Shown: in pieces, positions 7,857 through 15,875 of the stretch
Layout: each line of letters starts with the position of its first letter
Position numbering within the stretch: position 1 is the stretch's first letter
Source: Chlorobiaceae bacterium
Lineage (GTDB): Bacteria > Bacteroidota > Chlorobiia > Chlorobiales > Chlorobiaceae
Reading direction: 5' to 3'
DNA length: 53,093 bases
NCBI GenBank assembly: GCA_012972835.1
Contig: JABDHK010000042.1
Span: forward strand, 1 to 53,093
Notes under the pieces: model-generated
What the model was told of the DNA's origin: nothing
Databases searched by the model: none
The model's input: the letters and a program-made list of their open reading frames with translations, nothing else
Position numbers and translations under genes: made by a program

Positions 7857-10232
7857 TCAGTCCCTCCTTTTTTTTCTTTGCTCGGGAAGATCATACCTTT
7901 GGTTGGTCATCAATTTATATGTTTTTCCGTAAAGGCTTAGCGGCAGCGAGATCTGTTCCTCCGAACGTATCAGCACTGAAACATACTCTTGATAAATCGT
8001 CAGCTCAACCATTCTCGTTTTCCACCGTACAGAAAACGAAAGACTTTGCCATTCGATCGGCATCCATGGCTTCAGCACCAACATTTCGGACTTGATCGAA
8101 AAGCCGCCAAAACCATGGATCACCGTCTGCCAGGTACCGCCCACGGCGGCGGCATGAATACCCAGCGCTGTATTGCCATGCAGGTTATCCAGATCAAACA
8201 GGGCAGTTTTCATAAAATAATTGTATGCCATTGAGCGACACCCGGAGGCAAGCCCAACCATGGCATGAATACAGTGGCTCAATGAGGATTTATGTGCTGT
8301 CCGTTGTTCATAAAAATCAAAATTCGCTTTCTTTTGCTCAAAGCTGAATGCATAAGGAAAGAGCATCATCATACTGATGACATCGGCTTGTTTAAGGAGA
8401 CGGGTGGACTGGATATTGTAATCAGTAACACCACGGGGAAGCATTGGCTGGCCGTCCAGGTCATGCTCCTCAATGACATAATCCTTCAGGGTAAAGTAAC
8501 CGTCAAACTGCTCAAACAGCTTTGTTTCCTCATCGTACAATATCTTGATATGCCTGCTGATATCGAGCCATGCATCAACCTCATCTTTGGAGAGCTCTAA
8601 ACGGGCTGCAAGTTCATCAAGAACCGAGGTATTGTTTTGCTCCATAAACCTGAAGGTCGTTACCGCAAGCCTGAGATGCCATCTCACCAGAAAATTGGTA
8701 TAGGTGTTATTGTTGACATGCTCATGAAACTCATCGGGACCTATGACACAACGAATCTCATAATTTTCTCCTTCCCGAATAACCCTCGAAGCCCAGAATC
8801 TGGCGGTAAGAAAGACCATTTCAAGTCCGTAATCCAACAGAAAGCTTTCGTCGGCAGTGACTCGATAATACTTTTCCACTCCGTAGATCACATCTGACAC
8901 TATGTGATCTTCTTCTGTCCCTGTATAGATCAGCCGTATGGTTTTTTCAAGTTTTGAAGCAAATCTTGGGGTAACATCCACGCCGGTAGTCGCTGATTCC
9001 CACGCATATTTAGCCCCTCTATAGCCCATTTTAAGGGCATTCTGCTTTGCTCCGGCAAGAGTATTGTACCGGTAAAGGAGCATGTTCCGAGCAATTTCCG
9101 GAAAGTTGTAGATATAAAAGGGGAGGATAAAAATCTCGGTATCCCAGAATGCGTGGCCGAGATAGCCTTCGGAGCTCAAAAATTTTGCACCAATACCAGC
9201 CGGTTGAACAGGAGCGTTGATCAGCAGTTGATAGATATTGAATCGCAAGGCATGCTGGGCCTTGGCATCCCCATTGAGAACAATATCTGCCTGTTTCCAT
9301 TTTTCCTGCCAGACCTGAAGATGAGCTGCTATTTCGGCTGCCGCTCCGCTCCTCACAAAATATTTCAGTTTGCTGATGGTCCCCTTGAACATCTCTTCTG
9401 CAGGGATTTCCCTGCTTGTGGCAACAACTGCCAGTTTTTCGAAAACATAGCTCTCTCCTTCGTGGGCGTCAAACGTAATTTCACTTGTAAACTTTTCACC
9501 GTAGATTCTCGGCTCCCAGTTATAGCTGTGAAGCCCGGGTGAAACAAGCTTCCATGAAGCCGCTTCTGAAATATGTATACCGTGTTCACGAGTTTTCATC
9601 TCAAGGTACATAAAAGCCCTGCCGCGTTCGATTCTTTCAAGCTGCAGATGCTTAAGCTGTTCCCGAGGGAAATAGCCTCTGTTGTACACCTCTCCGTTCA
9701 AGCCGCTGAGCACGCGAATGGGGCCGGAAAAATTCCTTGGGGTGATCTTTACGAGCAGATAGCCCAAATGCACATTGTGCATAAAGACAAGGCGTATCGT
9801 TTCAAGGGTGATGGTCTTTCCTGAAGGATTCTTGACAGTAGTGGTGCGATGCAGGGTACCTTTTTGCATGTCAAGAACTTGCTCATGCCTGAGGGACTTA
9901 CAGGTTGAGAGACAGAATTTTTCTCCCTCACTCCATATCGATACATCAGTCCACATCGGACATTTGACCAACTCTTCAACAGCGGCTTCGGATTTATCGT
10001 AAATCCCGCTCAAATACATACCTCCGCAATGGCCAGGCGGCAGTTCCTCAAGAGATCCTCTGATGTTGAGATAACCGTTGCCAATGGTCAAGAGCGACTC
10101 GTTGACCTGAATGCTTTTCGGTGTACCGAGAAAACCCTCCCGCCTGAGCAACCATGGCTCATCTGACAAAGTAAGCAACTGCTCTGGATACAACCCGCCT
10201 GATGGCATTTCAGGCACAACATTCTTAACCAT
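7857..10232 (-). CDS. glycoside hydrolase family 65 disaccharide phosphorylase
   Basis: A 791-residue GH65 protein, the normal size for maltose, trehalose or kojibiose phosphorylases. It has an N-terminal beta-sandwich (about 1-270), an (alpha/alpha)6 barrel and a C-terminal sheet domain. The barrel carries W-D-T-E near 363-366 and the catalytic motif G-P-D-E-F-H-E-H-V-N-N-N, with the general acid Glu at about 501. These enzymes use phosphate to split an alpha-glucosyl disaccharide into beta-glucose-1-phosphate and a sugar. No signal peptide is present, so it acts in the cytoplasm. The ATG at 10232 is preceded by GGAGAG at a good distance, so I prefer it to the ATG at 10256. No beta-phosphoglucomutase lies beside it, and the disaccharide cannot be told from sequence. 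Confidence 0.87.
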   Translation of the reverse strand: MVKNVVPEMPSGGLYPEQLLTLSDEPWLLRREGFLGTPKSIQVNESLLTIGNGYLNIRGSLEELPPGHCGGMYLSGIYDKSEAAVEELVKCPMWTDVSIWSEGEKFCLSTCKSLRHEQVLDMQKGTLHRTTTVKNPSGKTITLETIRLVFMHNVHLGYLLVKITPRNFSGPIRVLSGLNGEVYNRGYFPREQLKHLQLERIERGRAFMYLEMKTREHGIHISEAASWKLVSPGLHSYNWEPRIYGEKFTSEITFDAHEGESYVFEKLAVVATSREIPAEEMFKGTISKLKYFVRSGAAAEIAAHLQVWQEKWKQADIVLNGDAKAQHALRFNIYQLLINAPVQPAGIGAKFLSSEGYLGHAFWDTEIFILPFYIYNFPEIARNMLLYRYNTLAGAKQNALKMGYRGAKYAWESATTGVDVTPRFASKLEKTIRLIYTGTEEDHIVSDVIYGVEKYYRVTADESFLLDYGLEMVFLTARFWASRVIREGENYEIRCVIGPDEFHEHVNNNTYTNFLVRWHLRLAVTTFRFMEQNNTSVLDELAARLELSKDEVDAWLDISRHIKILYDEETKLFEQFDGYFTLKDYVIEEHDLDGQPMLPRGVTDYNIQSTRLLKQADVISMMMLFPYAFSFEQKKANFDFYEQRTAHKSSLSHCIHAMVGLASGCRSMAYNYFMKTALFDLDNLHGNTALGIHAAAVGGTWQTVIHGFGGFSIKSEMLVLKPWMPIEWQSLSFSVRWKTRMVELTIYQEYVSVLIRSEEQISLPLSLYGKTYKLMTNQRYDLPEQRKKRRD

Positions 10233-10256
10233 AACAATCTCTCCGTTTTTAATCAC

Positions 10257-10506
10257 TTAATCAAGGGCACTCAAGCTGTGTTACTCGCCTCAACTCCATA
10301 AAAAAAACATTAATTTTGCCTATTTCAGGTCAACAAACTCTGCATTCAAAAAGTTTATTCACGGCTTTCTCTTTATTGTGCGGCATGTACCGGCAGAAAA
10401 AATTAAACATCTATTTTTTTCTACCTTTATGGCGGTAACGCTTTTTTTCTTATTATTTAACTACACTCCCCTGTTTTCTGTTCAATGAATTAACCACCAT
10501 AGAATT
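10257..10506. other. divergent intergenic region, no gene seen
   Basis: This stretch separates the GH65 phosphorylase and the leucine-rich-repeat gene, which are transcribed away from each other, so promoters for both should lie here. It is AT-rich with long A and T runs. I could not identify a convincing -35/-10 pair, inverted repeat or small ORF. Confidence 0.4.
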
Positions 10507-11709
10507 TTGGAGCAAAATACCTATAATCAATGCCCGGTCTGTGGCTATCCCCTAACTGCGAACAGCGCTGTATGTCCACGATGCGGAAATGATATTTTTG
10601 AAGATATTTCCTCCCTTGACCAGCAATCCCGAGAATTGCACCATCACAACATTGAGGAAAAAAAAGCAGCATGGTATACGTACTGCCTTACTGAAAAGCT
10701 CAATTTCAGCACAAACATACCTGCAAGTATTTCTGACGATTCCGAGTGCAAGGATAATGCAAAAAAAGCCCCCTCACGCACCGATGAATCTGAGTACCTT
10801 TGCACCATTACCAAATCTGAGCTGCTGCAAAGCAACGCTGCACGGAAAAAATGGTGGAATTCCTTGACCGATGACTGGAAAGATATTGTTAAAACAACCC
10901 TGAAAGTTCTCCGTGAACCATCGGATCAAGAGTTACTTGACTTTCTTGAAACGACACATCTGCGTTGTGACAACCGGAGAATTCATAATCTCTTGCCTGT
11001 AAGGGTACTTGAAAATCTCCAGCAGCTCCGCTGTGATGAATCACCGATTGAAAATCTTGAGCCTCTTTTGCATCTGGAGAAGCTGCAGCGTCTCTATGCA
11101 TTTGACTGCAACTTTTCATCGCTCGAGCCCCTTCGCCACCTTAAAAGCCTGAAACTTCTCTGGATCTCAAGCACTCAAGTGAGTTCACTTGAACCGATAC
11201 GCAACCTTCTCAATCTTGAGGAGTTATATTGTTCTGAAACGCTTATCAATGACCTTTCCCCTCTAAAGGATCTTGTCAATCTTGAAAAACTCAGTTGCTA
11301 CCAGACAGAAATTTCCTCTCTTGAACCGCTCAGGAGACTTGAAAATCTTATCGAACTGGGAATTAACAGTTCCGAAGTAATCGATTTATCGCCACTCTCT
11401 TTGCTGAACAATCTTGAATATCTCCGCTGCAACAAAACGGGTATCACAAGCGTTGAGCCACTAAGAAACCTTTCTGATCTTCGGGAGTTGAGCATCGCTA
11501 ATACGCCACTCATTACTATCGATCCTCTGGAAGAGCTTATCAACCTCGAGGAGCTTGATATATCGAACACTCCGATCACCTCTATCGGCCCGATCATGCA
11601 TCTTCAGTACCTTGAAAAACTGGAACTCTCGGCAGGTCATATTCCCGGAACTGAACTTGAACGTTTTATCGAACTTCATCCTGATTGCGAAGTGATTCTG
11701 AAACAGTAA
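10507..11709 (+). CDS. zinc-ribbon / leucine-rich-repeat protein
   Basis: A 400-residue cytoplasmic-looking protein without signal peptide or membrane segment. The N-terminus is a rubredoxin-like zinc ribbon, C-P-V-C-G at 9-13 and C-P-R-C-G at 23-27. A charged linker of about 130 residues follows. Residues 160-390 hold about ten 22-residue repeats of the SDS22/internalin type, consensus L-x-x-L-x-x-L-x-x-x-x-T-x-I-x-x-L-x-P-L-x-x-L. Such repeats form a curved protein-binding surface. The TTG start at 10507 is the first usable codon after an in-frame stop at 10486; the nearby ATG is out of frame. The binding partner is unknown. The gene is monocistronic between divergent and convergent neighbours. 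Confidence 0.8.
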   Translation: MEQNTYNQCPVCGYPLTANSAVCPRCGNDIFEDISSLDQQSRELHHHNIEEKKAAWYTYCLTEKLNFSTNIPASISDDSECKDNAKKAPSRTDESEYLCTITKSELLQSNAARKKWWNSLTDDWKDIVKTTLKVLREPSDQELLDFLETTHLRCDNRRIHNLLPVRVLENLQQLRCDESPIENLEPLLHLEKLQRLYAFDCNFSSLEPLRHLKSLKLLWISSTQVSSLEPIRNLLNLEELYCSETLINDLSPLKDLVNLEKLSCYQTEISSLEPLRRLENLIELGINSSEVIDLSPLSLLNNLEYLRCNKTGITSVEPLRNLSDLRELSIANTPLITIDPLEELINLEELDISNTPITSIGPIMHLQYLEKLELSAGHIPGTELERFIELHPDCEVILKQ

Positions 11710-11725
11710 CTTTAACATGGTTGCA

Positions 11726-13675
11726 CTACCCGATGGTCATCAGCACATCTCCAATGGCTACAGTTGCACCTTGATCGACTGAAATAGTCAGCGCCCTGCC
11801 TGAGCAAGGGGATTTGATCTGGTTTTCCATTTTCATGGCCTCGATAACCGCAACCTCTTCCCCTTCTTTGACCTCATCACCAACCTTGACAGAGATCGAA
11901 TGTATATTGCCTGGCATGACTGCCACAACAGGTGTTCCGGGGGATGAGGGCTGAGTACCGGATGCTGAGTCCTGGGTAGTGAGCAGGGAGGGGTGAGGGG
12001 TGAGAGGTGTTGGTTGTGGGTTTATGGCTGATCCATCGGCAAAGGTTACTGTATAGGGGGCCCCGTCGACAAAAACGGTAAAATTACCCGCCATTGAGAT
12101 GACTTTTGATCCCGTAGAGGATGCCGGTGCGGGCTCCTGGGGCGTAGGTTTAGAGAAGAGATCGAGGAGTCTTTTGTTGACCTCTTCCTGGTGGACATCG
12201 TGCTTGTGGACTTCATGGTATGCCGCAACCACCTCTTCTCTTGTTTTTGCCTTGATTTCAACGGCAATATCGGCCTTGTAACGGATACCGGTAGAGCATT
12301 CTCCCTGGAGAAAGGCGATACCTTTAGCTCCGCAGGTTGCTGCAATAAAAATATTTTCTTCACTCTGCGGTAATCCAGCTTTTTTAAGAAGCTCCCTGTT
12401 ACAGGATATCCCAAGTTCAGGATTACGGTCATTGATATCGTGAACGTCTTCAGTAGTTGGCTCAAGACCGAGCTGTTCAGACGCAAGCCTGACTACCTCA
12501 CTATCCGGGCGGGCAGGTGTCTGGCCGAAATAACCGAGCACCATCCTGCCATATCCATCGGTGATCTTTTTCCAGGGGCCCTGTATGGTATTGGCAAATG
12601 CCTGCTGAATATAGAACTGAGAAACCGGTGTAACCGATGAACCAAAACCGCCTTTTACCACAGCATCACGCATATTTTTAATGACTTCGGGCAGCAGATG
12701 GAGTGTATTATTGTCGCGCATCATCTGGGTGTTTGCCGTCAGGGCTCCGCCGGGCATCGGGGAAAAAGAGATAACTGGATTGACCGCTGTGGCTTCGGGC
12801 GGCATGTAATATTTGTACATCTGATCGATAAAGAGCGCTTCGACTTCAAGATATTTTTCATGATCAATGTCGAGCGTATATCCTGTACCTCTGAGTCTCT
12901 GCCACATAGTTAGAATATCGACAGCGGCACTACCTCCGCTCACTGGGGCCATCGAAAGGTCGATAATATCAGCACCAGCTTCAATTGCCGCAAAGTTACA
13001 GGCAACACCCATGCCTGCGGTATCGTGCGTATGGAACTCGATTTCAGTATCTTTGGGAAGCATCTTTCTTGCTCCTTGAATAGTCTCGTAGACAACAGCA
13101 GGGGTTGTGGTTCCTGAGGCATCCTTGAAGGCAACACTATCGAATGGGATAAAGGCATCAAGTATTTCCTGCAACTTGTCGAGATAGAATTTCGATGTAT
13201 GACAATAGCTCTCGTTCAATCCGGGAGGAAGGCCCATCATGGCAATGACTACCTGATGTTTAAGCCCTGCATCATGGATACATTGACCCGAGTAGGCAAG
13301 ATTGCGGACATCCATCAAGGCATCAAAATTCCTGATTGTTGTAATTCCGTGCTTTTTAAACAGTCGGGCATGAAGATCAATAATATCCCGTGATTGTGAT
13401 ACAAGACCGACAACGTTTGCTCCCCTCGACAGGGTCTGAAGGTTGATATCCGGCCCGACGATTTTGCGGGCAGCATCCATCATGTCAAATGCGTCTTCTT
13501 CACAATAAAAGTAAAGACTCTGAAAGCGGGCACCACCACCAATCTCAAAATGGCAGGTGCCAGCATGAACCGCCGCTTCCAGGGCAGGCAGAAAATCCTC
13601 TGTCTTTACCCTTGCACCAAAACATGACTGAAAACCGTCACGAAAGGAGACGTCCATAAATTTTATTTTTTTCAT
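11726..13675 (-). CDS. pycB: pyruvate carboxylase subunit B / oxaloacetate decarboxylase alpha-type transcarboxylase
   Basis: 649 residues with three parts. An HMGL-like carboxyltransferase barrel opens with D-V-S-F-R-D-G-F-Q-S, followed by a conserved PYC/OADA domain. A C-terminal biotinyl domain carries E-A-M-K-M-E-N, with the biotin-accepting Lys at about 615. It moves carboxyl from biotin to pyruvate, or the reverse. In a reductive-TCA autotroph the likely role is making oxaloacetate, but no biotin carboxylase partner or membrane decarboxylase subunits lie in the window, so direction is inferred. The Pro/Ser/Thr linker (about residues 545-585) is encoded by low-complexity repeats at 11941-12025. 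The start ATG follows AGAGGAT closely. Confidence 0.85.
   Translation of the reverse strand: MKKIKFMDVSFRDGFQSCFGARVKTEDFLPALEAAVHAGTCHFEIGGGARFQSLYFYCEEDAFDMMDAARKIVGPDINLQTLSRGANVVGLVSQSRDIIDLHARLFKKHGITTIRNFDALMDVRNLAYSGQCIHDAGLKHQVVIAMMGLPPGLNESYCHTSKFYLDKLQEILDAFIPFDSVAFKDASGTTTPAVVYETIQGARKMLPKDTEIEFHTHDTAGMGVACNFAAIEAGADIIDLSMAPVSGGSAAVDILTMWQRLRGTGYTLDIDHEKYLEVEALFIDQMYKYYMPPEATAVNPVISFSPMPGGALTANTQMMRDNNTLHLLPEVIKNMRDAVVKGGFGSSVTPVSQFYIQQAFANTIQGPWKKITDGYGRMVLGYFGQTPARPDSEVVRLASEQLGLEPTTEDVHDINDRNPELGISCNRELLKKAGLPQSEENIFIAATCGAKGIAFLQGECSTGIRYKADIAVEIKAKTREEVVAAYHEVHKHDVHQEEVNKRLLDLFSKPTPQEPAPASSTGSKVISMAGNFTVFVDGAPYTVTFADGSAINPQPTPLTPHPSLLTTQDSASGTQPSSPGTPVVAVMPGNIHSISVKVGDEVKEGEEVAVIEAMKMENQIKSPCSGRALTISVDQGATVAIGDVLMTIG
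11941..12025. repeat. low-complexity repeat encoding the pycB linker
   Basis: Inside pycB the DNA becomes a run of near-repeats of GGGGTGAG, GTAGTGAGCAGG and TGCTGAGT. On the coding strand this reads CTCACCCC / CTACCCAGGACTCAGCA-like units. It encodes the flexible Pro/Thr/Ser-rich linker before the biotinyl domain. The composition differs sharply from the rest of the gene, and the TGCTGAG element also appears at other gene ends in this window (17419-17432 and near 51692). Confidence 0.5.
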
Positions 13676-13713
13676 ATCCTCTGTCCTTTTCTATTAAACA
13701 ATGCATTGAATTG

Positions 13714-15246
13714 TCAGTGGCTCTCCTCGGTAAATGTCGTGAGCTGATTGAAGGAGTCCTCATCAATCCGGCTGTGCAAGCTGTTACCGTGTGCATCCAT
13801 GGTGACAATAGCAGGAAAGGATTTCACCTCCAGATGCCACATTGCTTCAGGTACGCCCATCTCTTCGAGAAAATCGACACCAGTGACCTTTTCAATACAG
13901 CGGGCATAGTACTGGGCAGCGCCTCCAATGGCGTTGAGATAGACAGCTCCATGATCCTGAAGCCCCAGCAGAGTTTTCGGGCCCATCCCACCTTTGCCTA
14001 TGATAGCCCTCAGTCCAAGTTTTTTAATAACATCAGCCTGATATGGCTCTTCACGACTCGATGTGGTTGGCCCTGCAGCTGTAACCCTGTAGGTGCCATC
14101 CTCATTTTTCATGACAACAGGTCCACAATGAAAGAGAATCCCACCATCAGTGTCAAGATGGCCGGGAAGATCATGGTGCATGACATAGTGATGGAAGGCG
14201 TCACGTCCGGTATGCATGGTGCCGTTGATGAGCACCACATCGCCGACTTTCAGGCTTCGAATCTCATCTTCAGTGACCGGAGCCTGAAGCGTCACCTCTC
14301 TGCCGGTCAATGGCATGCCTTCACCTTTTGCCATGCGAACAATCTCGTCAGCATCCCGATATTGCCAGCGAGTAATAGCGCCTGTCGCGGGATCAAGCAG
14401 CACACCAAGCCTCCGGTATGCCCAGCAGTTATAGGCAACGGAAACATAGAAGCTTGCGGGAACCCTGTGCGATTTGCCAATTTTGCAACCAAGCAGAGTG
14501 GCTTTTCCACCGAACCCCATCGGACCAATCTCCAGCGTATTGGCTTTTTCCATGATATAGTGTTCAAGGCTGGCAAGCTCTGTATCGGGGTTACAATCGT
14601 CAATTCTTCGGAAGAGCTGCTTTTTGGCCAGTTCAAATCCACTGGTACGGTCTCCGCCAATGCCAACGCCAATAAAACCTGGACTGCAGCCCTGGCCCTG
14701 AGCCTGGTAGACCGCATGCAACATGCATTTGCGTACACCATCAAGATCACGTGAGGCGCTTCCCAGGCCGGGAATCTCCGCAGGTAGAGAGTACTGGATA
14801 TTTTTATTCTCGCAGCCGCCACCCTTCAGAATAAGCTTGACCTCTATCTCGTCCTTTTCCCATGGTTCAAAGTGAATAACCGGAAAATGAAAACCGAGAT
14901 TGTTGCCTGAATTTTTGCCCGTGATGGCATCCACAGCATTGGGACGAAGTTTACCGGTTTTTGATGCCTCCTGAATTGCTCCTTCTATCTCCCGTTTCAT
15001 CTGAAGCTGGTCGGCTCCGCGAGGGGTATGAATGAAAAAGGTCGGCATACCGGTATCCTGGCAGATCGGGGAGACATTGTCCACCGCCATATCGATATTG
15101 ACCGATATGGTTGACATGGCAAGCCCAGCCTGAGAGGCTGGATCTTCCTGTTCAATAGCCTTCGCAATGGAACATCGGACATCACTCGGAAGGTTTGCCG
15201 ATGTTTCAGTAATAAGAGTAAGTATGGATTCCCTGAAATTTTTCAT
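13714..15246 (-). CDS. fum: fumarate hydratase, class I (iron-sulfur)
   Basis: About 510 residues with fused alpha and beta portions of the class I, oxygen-sensitive [4Fe-4S] fumarase. Candidate cluster cysteines sit in S-P-I-C-Q-D-T-G, G-G-G-C-E-N-K-N and Q-G-Q-G-C-S-P-G. The C-terminal half carries the T-M-H-T-G-R-D-A and G-G-M-G-P-K-T motifs typical of the beta part. It interconverts fumarate and malate, a step of the reductive TCA cycle expected in this organism. I set the start at the ATG at 15246 (M-K-N-F-R-E-S); the longer frame to 15291 adds 15 residues that overlap the neighbouring gene. It sits between uspA-like and pycB genes on the same strand, possibly one carbon-metabolism unit. 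Confidence 0.92.
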   Translation of the reverse strand: MKNFRESILTLITETSANLPSDVRCSIAKAIEQEDPASQAGLAMSTISVNIDMAVDNVSPICQDTGMPTFFIHTPRGADQLQMKREIEGAIQEASKTGKLRPNAVDAITGKNSGNNLGFHFPVIHFEPWEKDEIEVKLILKGGGCENKNIQYSLPAEIPGLGSASRDLDGVRKCMLHAVYQAQGQGCSPGFIGVGIGGDRTSGFELAKKQLFRRIDDCNPDTELASLEHYIMEKANTLEIGPMGFGGKATLLGCKIGKSHRVPASFYVSVAYNCWAYRRLGVLLDPATGAITRWQYRDADEIVRMAKGEGMPLTGREVTLQAPVTEDEIRSLKVGDVVLINGTMHTGRDAFHHYVMHHDLPGHLDTDGGILFHCGPVVMKNEDGTYRVTAAGPTTSSREEPYQADVIKKLGLRAIIGKGGMGPKTLLGLQDHGAVYLNAIGGAAQYYARCIEKVTGVDFLEEMGVPEAMWHLEVKSFPAIVTMDAHGNSLHSRIDEDSFNQLTTFTEESH

Positions 15247-15287
15247 GGTCTTTGTTAAAATAATTATGGAATTCTTGATTTGAAATG

Positions 15288-15755
15288 TCAATCGGTAACG
15301 ATTTTTTTGGCGGCATCCTGCTTGACCAGTAAGACGGGAATATCGGAAGCGCGGAATACCTCTTCAGCTACACTGCCCATAATGAGTCTATGCAGTCCGC
15401 TCCTGCCATGGGAACCCATGATGATGAGATCGGCACCCCAGGAGGTTGCCTGTTCAGCAATAACCTTATGAGCTTCGCCCTTGAGAACACGGATATCGGC
15501 ACTCAACCCTTTTCGTTTTTCTGCCATCAGTATCGTGGAGAAATTTTCTGGCAATACATCATCCTCTTCGTCCTGAGAAACAGTAGAGTCTTCAAGGCTG
15601 GCTGGAATTTTCTCCACACTATTTCCGGATGTCAGGATATGCAGAAACCTGACATGAGCGCCAACTTTACGTGCAAATTCAACGGCATAACGGACAGCGT
15701 TGTCCGAAGTGGCGGAATAATCGGTAGGGCAGAGTATCTTTGAAAGATGTATCAT
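15288..15755 (-). CDS. universal stress protein, UspA family
   Basis: A 155-residue single-domain UspA protein. It begins I-L-C-P-T-D-Y-S-A-T-S and ends with the ATP-binding signature G-S-H-G-R-S-G-x8-G-S followed by V-L-L-V-K. The G-2x-G-9x-G-(S/T) pattern places it with ATP-binding members. An insertion of about 30 acidic residues (E-D-S-T-V-S-Q-D-E-E-D-D) sits mid-domain. Its cellular role cannot be assigned from sequence. It is 41 bases upstream of fumarase on the same strand, so the two may share a transcript. Confidence 0.88.
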   Translation of the reverse strand: MIHLSKILCPTDYSATSDNAVRYAVEFARKVGAHVRFLHILTSGNSVEKIPASLEDSTVSQDEEDDVLPENFSTILMAEKRKGLSADIRVLKGEAHKVIAEQATSWGADLIIMGSHGRSGLHRLIMGSVAEEVFRASDIPVLLVKQDAAKKIVTD

Positions 15756-15875
15756 AGGCGTGGGTTGAATGGAAAGAGTGACTTACAGAATAGCCCTGCA
15801 ACAAACTTTTAATTTACAATATTTTTTACCTAATCTATTTGTTTGTTAAGGCACAAATCATAGCAAAGAGCGAGC

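Noticed and set aside
13711-14754. 347-codon plus-strand frame opposite fumarase
   Set aside because: Antisense of a well-supported class I fumarase with no recognisable domain of its own.
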